Positions 33,920 to 44,465 of a stretch of 64,000 nucleotides of DNA are shown here, one piece after another; position 1 is the stretch's first letter, and the number at the start of each line of letters is the position of its first letter. The position numbers were made by a program, and so were the translations under genes. The stretch covers positions 1-64,000 of the forward strand of contig JAFISE010000050.1 in the NCBI GenBank assembly GCA_022560025.1, written 5' to 3'. This stretch comes from Stagonosporopsis chrysanthemi. Its lineage: Eukaryota; Ascomycota; Dothideomycetes; Pleosporales; Didymellaceae. The notes below the pieces were generated by a model, which searched no databases, was not told the DNA's origin, and saw nothing but the letters and a program-made list of their open reading frames with translations.

Positions 33920-35628
33920 CTAGCTGCTGCCGGTGCTCTGGTGCATGGGCAGGCCCGGGGTGGACGACGATTGATGGCCGGGGGTATTGGGGTTTGCCTT
34001 CTTCTTCTCCTTCTTGGCCCAGCGCACTGCGAGAGGGACGTGTTAGCAGGGAGGGATCAGACAAGAACAAGGTGACAGGGACGGAAGAGGGGGAGAAGGG
34101 AAGGCGAAAACGTACATCCACAGGCGTTGCACAGCGTCTTGGGCCCATTGGGGCCCTTTCTCCACTCCGGGCTGTCGAGGGTGCCGCAGTCGGTGCACAC
34201 GTACTCGTCGGCGAGCTTGAGCTTCTTCTTCTTGTCGGTGGCGCCGCGGCCGTCGCGGTCGAGCGAGATCTGGATGCCGGCGTCGCCGCGGATCAGCATG
34301 GGGCTGACGTCGCCGGTGCTGATGCCCTGGCTGCGCTCGCCGTCGCGGTAGCGCAGGCCCGTCAGCATCTCAATGGTCTCGAGGTGGTTGGCGCCCTCGT
34401 AGCGGGCCATCTTGTCGCTGATGTTCTCGGCGCGGTTGGCGGCCAGGACCTCGTCGAGGTTCTGGCGGGTCAGGGCGGCGTTGGAGATGCTGGGCTTGGC
34501 GGGGGGCGGCATCTGGGCGTACGAGGCGGCGTCGGCGGGGTTGATGCTGGGGTTGATGCTGGGGTTGATGCTGGGGTTGACGCTGGGGTTGACGCTGGGG
34601 TTGGCGCTGGGGTTGATGCTGGTGACGATGGACTCGGTCGGGGCGCCCGACTGCGACTGGGCGTCCTTGCGCGACCACTCGTCCTGCTCCTCCTGCTCCT
34701 CGCGCTTCAGCTCGGCAATGCGCTTCATCAGGCGCTCGTTCTCGATCTTGTGCTCGAGGAACGAGTCGAGCAGGGCGGCGTTCTTGGTCGGGTAGGGGCG
34801 GGCCATGATGAAGAAGCCGCGGCAGTTGAGGGCGTTCGGGGGCGCAAAGGAGCTGGGGTCGGTGGACAGATGGGGGTGGCCGTGCGACTCGAAGATGCCC
34901 CACGAGTCGTCGGCCTTGCGGAAGCGGTAGAAGAAGCGCAGCGAGTTGCCCGAGGCAATGCTCTCGTTGAACTCCTTGACGAAGATGCCGATGTCGTCGG
35001 GGTGGATGAAGTCGTTGATGAAGCGGCCCATGAGCTGGTGCGGGTCCCAGCCGGTCAGGGCCTTGCTGGAGGGCGAGACGTAGAGGATGCGGCCATTGGG
35101 GGTGAGGATGTGCAGCAGGTCGCGCAGCTCCTCGAGCACGCGCTGCGACCAGTTGCGGCGCTTGGTGAACTCGGTCAGCGTGCTGCCGGACGGGTTCATG
35201 CTGGGCGCGCCGAAGCCCGTGGGCAGCGGGCCTGCGCCTGCGCCTGCGCCTGCGAGTGCGCCGTCGTGGGCGTGTCCCATGGCGCCGAGGGCGAGGGCGT
35301 CGCTGCCGCCGGGCGTGCTGCTCGCGGGCAGGGCGGGCTGCTGCAGCGCGGCCGCGTGCGCCAGGAAGGGCGTGAAGCCGCCGTTGAGGCTGGCGGCGTC
35401 GTCGGCGGCCAGCGTCATGTCCAGGTCCATGGTCATGGTCATGGGCAGGGTGCTGTCGCCCGGGGGCAGCTGCAGGCCATGGAAGTCCGGCACGCTGCTG
35501 TGCGAGTGCGGGTGTGGGTGCGGGTGTGGGTGCGTGGGGAGTGTTTGCAACTGCGACTGCGACTGCGACTGCGACTGCGCCTGCGAGAGCGCGGGTTGCG
35601 ACGGGTCGTGTGCAAAGTTCCCACTCAT
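33920..35628 (-). CDS. wc-2: White collar 2 blue-light transcription factor
   Basis: Two exons (35628-34116 and 34026-33920) with an 89-nt intron give 539 residues. The N-terminus is low-complexity (Gln-Ser, His-Pro and Ala-Gly runs). A PAS domain spans about residues 165-285 ([40 protein letters not shown]). A run of seven NPS(I/V/A) units encoded by a 12-bp repeat follows. The GATA zinc finger is Cys478-x2-Cys481-x18-Cys500-x2-Cys503, and the intron interrupts it exactly between the last cysteine and the basic tail ([10 protein letters not shown]), which only splicing supplies. WC-2 pairs with the LOV photoreceptor WC-1 to drive light-induced and clock genes. Divergent from rad50. Confidence 0.97.
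34536..34623 (-). repeat. 12-bp coding tandem repeat in wc-2
   Basis: About seven copies of GGGGTTGATGCT (plus strand) encode the Asn-Pro-Ser-Ile/Val/Ala run. Further short arrays in the same gene lie at about 35231-35258 (Ala-Gly), 35509-35537 (His-Pro) and 35551-35585 (Gln-Ser). Confidence 0.85.
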
Positions 35629-36064
35629 CTGCCATGCATCAGCCTCAGGACTCGAGCCGGTGGGGCCCGCGGCGTAGCTACCTCAGCGCCGCCATTTTGG
35701 TACATGGCCTCGCCTGTCTGCGGTGCGCCTCGGAGGCCCGGCGCGCATGCGTCACGTCAACAATGGGGGCCTACGTGCAGGAGGTCGACGGCAGTCGCGC
35801 GGTTCATAGGTACGGCACAACTCGCCGCGGGCCTGGCGATGCGTAGCCAGCTGGGCCGCCGCTAGCATCGAACATGACGCCAGCACGCAGCGACGGCGAC
35901 GGCGCCACCCAGCCCCGCTTGGCCCAATGCGGCTGTGAGATTGCACGTGACTGCGCGTTGCGGACGTCGCCCAGGCAGACGCGTGGACAGCAAAGACCTG
36001 GCGTCGACAACAAAGACTGCGGCGTCGACAGAGAAGACCTGACGTCGCACCCCCGCAGCCCGTC
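35629..36064. promoter_or_regulatory. Divergent promoter, wc-2 / rad50
   Basis: 436 bp between the two ATGs; GC-rich, with repeated GTCGAC and CAAAGAC elements near rad50 (three copies of an AAGAC/TGCGGCGTCGACA-type unit at about 35990-36048). Such head-to-head spacing would allow shared control. Confidence 0.5.
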
Positions 36065-39000
36065 ATGTCCAAAATCGACCGCATGATGATCCAGGGCGTC
36101 CGCTCCTTTGGGCCGGAAAAGGGCGAGACCATCATCTTCACCACCCCGCTGACCCTCATTGTCGGCTGGAACGGATCCGGAAAGACTGTGTGTGCTGCCA
36201 ATCGCCTGACCCTCCCCCGATTAACACGTGCAGACCATCATCGAATCCCTGAGGTATGCCACCACAGGCGACCTGCCCCCAAACAGCAAGACAAGCGGTG
36301 CTTTCATCCACGACCCCAAGCTGCGCAACGAGAAGGAGCTGCTCGCCCAGGTCAAGCTGTCCTTCCGCTCGACCTCAGGCGTGCGCATGGTCGTCACACG
36401 CAACCTGCAGGTCACCATCAAGAAAAATGCCCGCAGCCAGAAGACCCTCGAAGGCTCGCTGCTCATGCTCAAGGACGGCGAGAAGCATTCCATCTCCACC
36501 CGCGTTGCCGAGCTTGACGCCGTCATCCCCCAGTATCTTGGCGTGTCCAAGGCCATCCTGGACAACGTCATCTTCTGCCACCAGGAAGACAGCCTGTGGC
36601 CGCTGGCCGATGCCAAGACACTCAAGACCAAGTTCGATGAGATCTTCGAGGCAATGAAGTACACAAAAGCCATCGACAACATCAGGATGATCCGCAAAGA
36701 GCGAAACAACCAGCTTGGCCAGCTGAAGATCATCGAGGCTAACGCAAAGGAGGACAAAGACCGCGCAGGCAAGAGCGAGAAGCGGCAGGCTGCGCTCTTC
36801 GACGAAATCGAGGAACTCCGCTCAGACTACGAGAAGGTCGATGCAGAGTGCTCAGAGGCGCAGCAGAAAGCCAGCGAGGCCTACAGTCACGCTGCGAGAT
36901 TCGAGCAGATTGTTGCCCAGCTCAACGGCAAACGAATCACATTCAACGCCAAGAAAGAGAACATGGAAGAACTACAAGCAAATCTAAAGCACATGGCCGA
37001 GTCCGACGAAGAGCTGCAGGGAATGCTGGACCAATACGAGGACAGAATCAAGACATACGAAACCCAGCAGACCGACAATCGCCAACAGTACGGCGATCTG
37101 CGGGACGAGCTGCAACAGAGCCGCCACACACTCGGTGCAAAGCAGGGCGAGATTGGAAAATACGAAGCGCAGAAGGAGCAGCACGATTGCCAGCTCCAAC
37201 AGCGCGAGAACCTCATCAAAGAAACTGCAAAGCGACACAGCATCCGTGGCTATGATTACGAAATTACCAGCAAACATGTCTCGGACTTTCAGCAAGTGCT
37301 GAATAAGATGTCCAGGGACCAGAACAAGACCCTCGACCGTGTGCACGTGGAGACGCAACGTGAACTGCGCGAGGCACAGAACGACCTCAATCAGCTCAAC
37401 ACCCGCAAGTCTAACCTCAGTCAAAGCAAAGAGGCTGCTCGAACGACTATTACAAGCAACGATAAGCGCATATCAGATCTACAACGATCCACGAACCAGA
37501 TCCAGGCCGATGAGGGCAGTGAAGCCATTCTGCAGGACAAGAAGCGCGAAACTGAAGGGCAGTTGAACAATGCAAATTCTGAGGCTGGTTCTGGTCGCTT
37601 TGAGGAGCGCATCCAAGAAGCGTCTGTGACTGTTCGCACCCTGGAAGACAAGAAGGAACGATTGACTGTTGAGCTCGGGGATGCTACCAAGCAGGCTCGT
37701 GAATCAGCATCCATCGATTACACACGGAATGAGTTGCAGGCTCAGCAACATAGTCTCGAAAAGCTGAAGAAGGTTCACCACAAGCGTCTCTCGCAACTGG
37801 TCGACTCTGACTGGGAACCATCATCTCTAGACATCGCCTTCCACACCGTGCTCTCGGAAAAGACCAGTAAAGTCAAGGAAGCAACGTCACGGCGTGACAT
37901 TGCACAGACAAAACTCGACAACGTCAACTTCCAGATGTCAAGCATAGAGTCTCAGCTGAAGAAGAAGCGATCAGAGCTGCAGCAGTACGAGCAAACCATC
38001 AAGGAAGCCATCCAGAAAGACGACATCAGCGACTTCGAGGAGACGCTACAACAACTCGAAGACGACTACGATGCCACATCGACAGACAAGGCCAAATTCG
38101 AAGCGCAGATCGAGTACATGCGACAGTGTCTGATGACTGCTGAGCGCGACAACACATGCCGGCTGTGTCAGAGGGAACTTCATGACGATCGATCGCAGTC
38201 TTTCACCGCCGCTGGTTTCATCAACAAGCTGAATAGGATAATTGAGAAAGCTGAAATCAACATGCAGGGCGATAACGCGGAGGAGTTGCTGGCAGAGCTG
38301 GAGGCTGTGCGAAATGCCAAACCTAGCTATGAATTGGCGACGCGCCTTCGCGACACTGATCTTCCAGCGTTGCAAAAAGATCTTGCGAGGTTGTCGACAG
38401 AGCGTGACAGTGCCAACAAGCAGCTGGAAGATCAGGATGCAATAATCCATGATCTCGAAGCAGAGAAGCAGGACGTGGAAGCGCTCACACGAGATGTCCA
38501 GAATATCGTTCACAACTACAACGAGGTCACAAAGCTCGAGGTGCAGGTCAAAGACCTCACTCAAAAGCAAAAGAACGCTGGACTGTCAAGGGGTATCGAT
38601 GCTGTTCAAGCGGATCTCAAGAAGGTAACCGACGAGAGCAGGAGCGCGAGAAATGCCCTGGATCAGCTCACGTCCGAGCGAGACAAGTCACGGACTCTCA
38701 TCACGACTCTGGAGCTCAGAATCCGCGATATCGACGCTGATCTGAACAACGCACAGTCGAAGCTCAAGGAGAAGCGCGCACTGGCTGATCGCATCGAGGA
38801 ACTCAAGGCCGAGAACACTAAGCAGCGAGAAACTATGCGCGGGCTCGACAAAGACATTGAAGGCCTAGTGCCAGAGATTGAGCAAGCCCAGTACAACTAC
38901 GATGATGTCAATCGGCGAGCTAACGAGAAGGTCCAGCGCACACATGACGAAGCGTCCAAGCTATCTGACAGTGTCCGCCAACTTGACCAAGCCGACCGCG

Positions 39001-40031
39001 ACATAAACGCGTACATCGAGCGTGGCGGCCCACAACAGCTCGCACAGACTCATCGGGACATCGAGAACCTGCAAGGCGAAATCGCTCGTATCGAGTCTGA
39101 GATGGTCGAGGTCACACGCAGGGTAAAGAAGATCGAGGACACAACGCGCGACACCGAAATGACGAAGCGGTCTATTCAAGACAACCTGCGATACCGCGAT
39201 GCCAAACGTGTTCTCGAGACTCTCCAAATAGAAATTGCACAGCTCGAAGAACACGGCGCAGAGCGCGACAAAGACCACTACGAACGGGAGGCATCATACT
39301 GGGACACGCGATTCCACCAACTCAACACATCAAAGACATCCGTCGAGCGCGACATGAAGAACAAAGACGACCAGCTCACCGAGCTCATGGACGAGTACAA
39401 GTCACTATACGAGAACGCCGCCTCAAACTACCGCGAAGCCCACATCAAAGTCGAAACCAATAAAGCTGCTATTGAAGACCTCGGCCGTTACGCCGGCGCC
39501 CTCGACAAAGCAATCATCCAATACCACGCTATCAAAATGGAGGAGATCAACCGCATCATTGCCGAGCTCTGGCGCAACGCCTACCAAGGCACCGACGTAG
39601 ACACGATCCGCATCGCCGGCGAGAGCGAAGCAAAAGGCAACCGCACCTACAACTACCGCGTCGTGATGGTCAAACAAGACACGGAGATGGACATGCGCGG
39701 GCGCTGCTCCGCAGGCCAAAAAGTCCTCGCCTGCATCGTCATCCGGCTCGCGCTCGCCGAATGCTTCGGCACAAACTGCGGCCTGATCGCGCTCGACGAG
39801 CCGACCACCAATCTCGACCAGCAGAACATCCAGGGCTTGGCGCAGAGCCTGAGCCAGATCATCCAGATCAGGCGCAAGCAGGCGAATTTCCAGCTCTTGG
39901 TCATCACGCACGATGAGCAGTTCCTCAGGGAGATGAATTGTGCGGATTATACGGATGTGTATTGGAGAGTCGGCAGGGATGCTAGTCAGGAGAGTTTTAT
40001 TGAGAGGCAGAACATTGCGGAGGTTTCGTAG
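36065..40031 (+). CDS. rad50: DNA repair ATPase Rad50
   Basis: Two exons (36065-36187, 36234-40031), 1306 residues, near the yeast length of 1312. The Walker A motif GWNGSGKT (34-41) ends exon 1, and the 46-nt intron falls directly after it. Long heptad coiled coils run from about 180 to 1120, interrupted by the zinc hook Cys683-x2-Cys686 (CRLCQREL), which dimerises two Rad50 molecules. The C-terminal ATPase lobe has the ABC signature CSAGQKVLA (1199-1207) and Walker B/D-loop [12 protein letters not shown] (1225-1236), with the switch His in VITHDEQF. With Mre11 and Nbs1/Xrs2 it forms the MRN complex for double-strand-break sensing, end resection and ATM/Tel1 activation. No anomalies other than the intron position. 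Confidence 0.98.
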
Positions 40032-40492
40032 GGGGGGAGCGAACGAACGACAGGTGGGGATCGGTAGTGAGGAATCGGATGGGACGGGGCAGATGATTAC
40101 ACGAGAGCATTATCAGGCGTTCAGAAGGCACATTTGCGCAGGCGTTGTGTGTTTCATAAGTGCACTCCAATCACACACAGCATGACATGGCATGGCGATA
40201 CGCACTTTGTCTTGCCACCGCTTTTCCTCCTTTATCAACCAATGCCCCCCCTTCCCTTCCTTTGCTTGCCATCAAAGCCCGCACCCCGTAACCGACACAC
40301 GCACATCCACGACTTTCCCCTCCCCCCATTTTCGCCCGCAAATGCTCCCCCATCCCCACCCCCTCCACCACACCTTAGCAACCCAGCCCAATCCAACCCA
40401 ACCCAGGCTTGCGGACCAGATTCTCCTCTCTGTCAGACCAATCTGGAGTGGTGATGGTGGTGATAACGTAGCGCTTCATACTCGCGACGTGC

Positions 40493-40560
40493 AGTCGGTG
40501 AGTGCAGTCGGTGAGTGCAATCGGTGAGTGTATTCGGTGAGTGCAATCGGTGGGTAAGTG
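40493..40560. repeat. 13-bp tandem repeat
   Basis: About five copies of GTGAGTGCARTCG in direct orientation with single-base differences. Each copy contains GTGAGT, a splice-donor-like string, but no partner acceptor or gene is evident. Confidence 0.85.
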
Positions 40561-40672
40561 CAGTCCTGGTCCGCAGCCTCGCCTCGCCTGGCGTGATGGT
40601 ATTGTAGACGTCAGTGAAACGCCGGCTGTTCGTTTTCCCGGCTGGCACTGCAGAGCCCCCCCTGGTGTGAAA

Positions 40673-40688
40673 GGGGGGGGGGGGGGGG
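40673..40688. repeat. G16 homopolymer
   Basis: Sixteen consecutive G on the plus strand; length is prone to replication slippage and sequencing error. Confidence 0.9.
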
Positions 40689-41085
40689 TGCGGATGAAGT
40701 CGCAGTGCAAGTGGTGTATCTTTTTTTTTCTTTTTTTTTGGGGGGCAACGGCGGGCGGGCGTTCGGTGTTTGGTTTGCTTTCTGGTGGATGAAGGTGCTG
40801 GTAGACGAAGGGTACGGTAGACGCAGGACCACGACGATAAAGTCCCTTACGCGACCGCACATTTTCGTCACCTTCAGGCGAGGCATTTTCGCGCCCGTAT
40901 CGCGAGTGTCCCCGGTCCCGTTTTGGGCATGGCGGAGCCCCGAAATGCGCCGCATGCGGTGGTTGTTCCCTCGCGTTCGGATTGGGTGGCTGATTAGCCC
41001 CCCCCCTCCTCTGATCCAGAAGAAAAGAGCAGCAACACAGCCCCCGACTGCATGTTGTTGAAGAATCATTGCTGCAAATCCTTCT

Positions 41086-41304
41086 TCACCCCCCTCGTCC
41101 GTAACGCCCCACCGTCAGTCCCAACCCCAGCCCAAGTGCCAGCCCCAACACGACAGTGACGACTAACCCGCCGATCAGCATTTTCCCGTGCAGAGAGCGG
41201 CGGCGCGCAGCCTGCGCCTCTGGGTCGTTGAGAACGCGCTGTGTGGAGCGCCCTGTGGACGAGCGGGCGAGCATTTCCTTGTCATTCGCGGAGGAAGGGT
41301 CCAT
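41086..41304 (-). CDS. Small single-pass membrane protein, hypothetical
   Basis: A 72-codon frame from an ATG at 41302-41304 encodes a charged 45-residue head (MDPSSANDKEMLARSSTGRS, QAARRRSLHGK) followed by a strong 24-residue hydrophobic segment (MLIGGLVVTVVLGLALGLGL) and a basic end (GRYGRGG). The layout, positive residues before the helix and a short tail, fits a tail-anchored or single-pass protein. The open frame extends upstream over a GTAT microsatellite, which I take as non-coding. No family recognised and no homology test possible, so this is tentative. Confidence 0.4.
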   Translation of the reverse strand: MDPSSANDKEMLARSSTGRSTQRVLNDPEAQAARRRSLHGKMLIGGLVVTVVLGLALGLGLGLTVGRYGRGG

Positions 41305-42458
41305 GGCAGGTATCCAAAACCAGACAAAAACGTATGTATGTATGTAAGTATGTATGTATGTACAGTACAAAGAGAACTTTGATGCCGCGTGCAAAACGGC
41401 CGGGGGCCCAGCATGCATCATGTATAAACAGCTCGCTCGGCTAAGTCGGCATCAGCGCCCGGCCCGCACAAGCTCAACCTGTGCCTTGCGTTCCGTGGCT
41501 GATGGGCCTGCGCGCGCAGCGCCGCCTATGGAAGGCCTGGGAGCCCTCCGCTTTGCATGCAGCCTGTGCGAGCGGCAAGACGGATGGGGGGGGTGGGGAT
41601 CGAGGCAGGCGGTCATGGTGAGTGAGTTATGGAAGTGTTGGGGACTGCGAGGTGCGCGCTGGGGGGGTGATGCTGCGCAAGGGGATCAAGGTGGGCATGT
41701 GTGGCGCGGAGAGGGGGGGGGAAATGGTAGACGAGAAGCCAAACAGACGATATGGTGGTTTGATATGTGGCTGTGTCGTCTTTGAGGCTCAAATTCTCCA
41801 GCCTCTTTTCTGCTGATCGGCGACACGGGGCACGGACGGCAGCTGAGGCTCTTGCGCTCGGTGGGCTGCCGAGTTGGCGCGGGCACGACCGCACTATGAG
41901 GCTTGTGGTGCTGCATCGACGACTGTTTCAGGGAGTGCGGTGCCGAGTTTTCTCGTGTATTTCGCTTGTGTCTATGGGGTTTTTCCTTTGTCAGTCGATT
42001 CACCACCCTGGCAGCAGCCTTATGTCATGTCCCCTGTTACGTCAGACTCCATCGCCGAACGACACAGGCTTCTCCGATCTCGCGCGACGGTTCTCCGAAC
42101 ACTTCTCTCAACGTCAGCTACGTTCTCCGGGACCAGCGTTCGGAGAAGCCATCTCGGCAGTGCGATGAGCCCTGACGATCAGTCTGGGTTTGACTGTGAC
42201 ATCGCATGATGGACCTATCACGGCTCACAAACGTCATGATGGCTAACGATTTTTCAATGATGCGTGTGGGAGCTTAGAAATCTGCGGACGGATAAAAGGT
42301 AACATGCCTCCAGCAGTGCGATGTATACACGTGAGAGGGTCTTGTTGGTTGCTGTCGCTAGAACAGCTTAAATTGTAGGGCTTGTACTCAAGCGGTGAGT
42401 GTTATCTGAGAATATTCCGCGGCCACTATTCGAATTCAATCGCTTCGGAGCTGCCCAA
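41305..42458. other. Intergenic region
   Basis: About 1.15 kb between the small minus-strand frame and the MFS gene. Several G8/G9 runs at 41586-41730. Overlapping frames on both strands lack motifs. The 5' flank of the transporter occupies the right end. Confidence 0.5.
41335..41364. repeat. (GTAT)n microsatellite
   Basis: About seven GTAT units, one of them altered to GTAA, just upstream of the small membrane-protein frame. Confidence 0.8.
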
Positions 42459-44334
42459 ATGCAGTCCTTTCTGCAGTATCGCAGATTGCGCAAGCAGGTC
42501 GAGGAACAGTACAGTCGGCACGCACAACACAACGAGAAATCAGCAGCTGGAGAAAGAGCTAGTCGAGCGAACCGGACACCATCGTTGAGCACCCTATCGC
42601 CATTCTCTTCATTGTCACGGTCGGAACAATCGCTGACTCTCGACCTTGCCGAACCGGAAAAGGATGCAGATACAGCCACCCCACATGGTGGCGCATCACA
42701 GCATACTCGAGGTGGAATGGAAGGCAGAGACTCTGAGCTCGCGCAAGAGGAGGCCGAAGTTGGCCACGAAATCCACCTCACACAATCTCCGCAGGAAGCA
42801 GTTCACACCCTCAGCAGAACAGCGACCGCCCGTTCCATCGGCACCAGGCTCGGTGTAGCCTTTACGGGAATTGCCGTCCGCGACCGACGTACGAACGAAG
42901 GTGGACCGGATGCTGGGAAGGTCTTCGTCATGGCATTCGAAGGTGACAACGATCCGTCGAAACCCCAGAATTGGAGCCGCAGTTCGCGCGTTTGCGCCAC
43001 GGCGATGATCGCTCTCATCGGTTTCGTAGTCGGTGTAGCGTCCTCGATCGACTCGCCTGCGACGTCTCGAGCAGCGCAGGAATTTGGCGTCAGTGAAGTT
43101 GTCGAGATACTTGCTACGGGCCTCTATCTGATAGGCTTTGGCGTCGGCGCGCTTTTCGCAGGCCCGTTCAGCGAGACACTGGGCCGCAACCCAGTCTACA
43201 TCATCACACTGACGACGTACATGATCTTCATCATGGCGTCTGGACTGGCGAGGAATATCCAGCAACAGCTTGTCTTCCGCTTTTTTGCTGGTTTTTTTGG
43301 CTCCACCCCGCTAACCTGCGCTGGTGGCTCTATCAGCGATCTCTGGACCCCCATGGAGCGCGTCTTCGCTTTCCCGATGTTTGCAAATGCGGCGTTTTTG
43401 GGACCCCATAATGGGTCCTGTCTTGGGTGGATTTATCGCACAAAGCACGTCTGTGACATGGCGGTGGGTGGAATGGACGACACTTATCATGTCCGGGCTC
43501 GTACTAGGCCTCGTCGTCGTCTTCCAGCCGGAAACCTACGCCCCTGTACTACTCAACTGGAAAGTACAGCATCTCCGCAAAGTGACTGGCGACCAGCGCT
43601 TCGTCGCCGAAATGGAAATCCGCGGCGAGCCTTTTCTACGTCGCCTCGGCACGGCACTGTACCGTCCCTTCCTGCTCACCCTAGAGCCGATTGTCCTGCT
43701 CGTAACCCTGTATCTGACCGTAATATACATCGTCCTCTTCACCTTCCTCGACGGCTACGACTACATCTTCGGCGAAATCCACGGCACCTCCCCTGGGATC
43801 ACAGGTCTCTGCTTCCTCAACATCGCCATCGGGCTCTTCGGTGCCTCGCTCTGGGTACCGCTGATCTACAAATGGGCCAAACGCGACATGGTCGCCATCC
43901 AAGAGCGAGGGGGATCCCGATTGCCTCCAGAGTTCAGGCTGTGGTACGCAATGTTTGGCGCCCCGGCGATCCCCATCAGCCTGTTCTGGATGGGCTGGAC
44001 GTCGTATCCGCATATCTCCATCTGGTCGCCCATCATCGCGGGAGTGCTGTTTGGCTACGGCGTGCTGTGTGTGTTCATCTCGAGCTATCAGTACATCATT
44101 GATAGCTACGAGATGTATGCCGCGTCTGCGCTGACGAGTGTCACGCTTGTGCGGTACGTGACTGCGGGCGGAATGACAGTGGTTGGGATACCGTTCTACA
44201 AGAATATGGGCGTGCACTGGACGCTGACGATTCTTGGTGGGATCAGCGCGCTGCTGGTGCCTGTGCCCTATCTGTTTCACATCTATGGCACGAAGATTAG
44301 GGCGAGAAGTAAGTATGCTGTTGTGCATGAGTAA
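42459..44334 (+). pseudogene. MFS drug/H+ antiporter (DHA1-like) with 1-bp frameshift
   Basis: From ATG 42459 the frame encodes a long Ser/Glu-rich cytosolic head (about 175 residues), then MFS helices (KPQNWSRSSRVCATAMIALI, ILATGLYLIGFGVGALFAGP, NPVYIITLTTYMIFI). At 43404-43407 a run CCCC shifts the frame in the middle of antiporter motif C: upstream it reads ANAAFLGP, and the next frame carries IMGPVLGGFIAQST and all remaining helices to the stop at 44332-44334. Reading CCC instead of CCCC would join both halves into about 624 residues, normal for fungal polyamine/drug exporters. No intron with usable GT/AG signals repairs it. Either a recent inactivating insertion or a sequencing error in the C run. 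As written the product lacks its second half. Confidence 0.85.
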
Positions 44335-44465
44335 AAGGTTGTAGTCCACTGGAGCTGCATGGTGGTCGCGACTTCAAAATCATCTCGCATTGAAGTCGTT
44401 GAGCAGTCTGCCAACGAAGTTTCTTTTTTCTCAACTACAGCTTTTATGTCTGATAAACCCGTCTC

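Larger units (their letters stand above)
40032..41085. other. Intergenic region with simple repeats
   Basis: About 1.05 kb without a supported gene. It holds C/A-rich stretches (40240-40400), a 13-bp tandem repeat and a G16 run (listed separately), and T9CT9 tracts at about 40721-40740. Confidence 0.5.

Noticed and set aside
34370..35635. 421-codon minus-strand frame of Arg/Pro/Ala/His
   Set aside because: Alternative frame of wc-2; composition reflects the GC-rich codon bias, no motif.
33904..35865. 653-codon plus-strand open frame
   Set aside because: Antisense to wc-2; long only because GC-rich low-complexity codons leave few stops on the opposite strand. Its Val/Ala/Gly/Arg composition and lack of domains mark it as a shadow.
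40493..40560. CRISPR-like direct repeats
   Set aside because: Repeats are contiguous 13-mers without spacers in a eukaryotic genome; a minisatellite.
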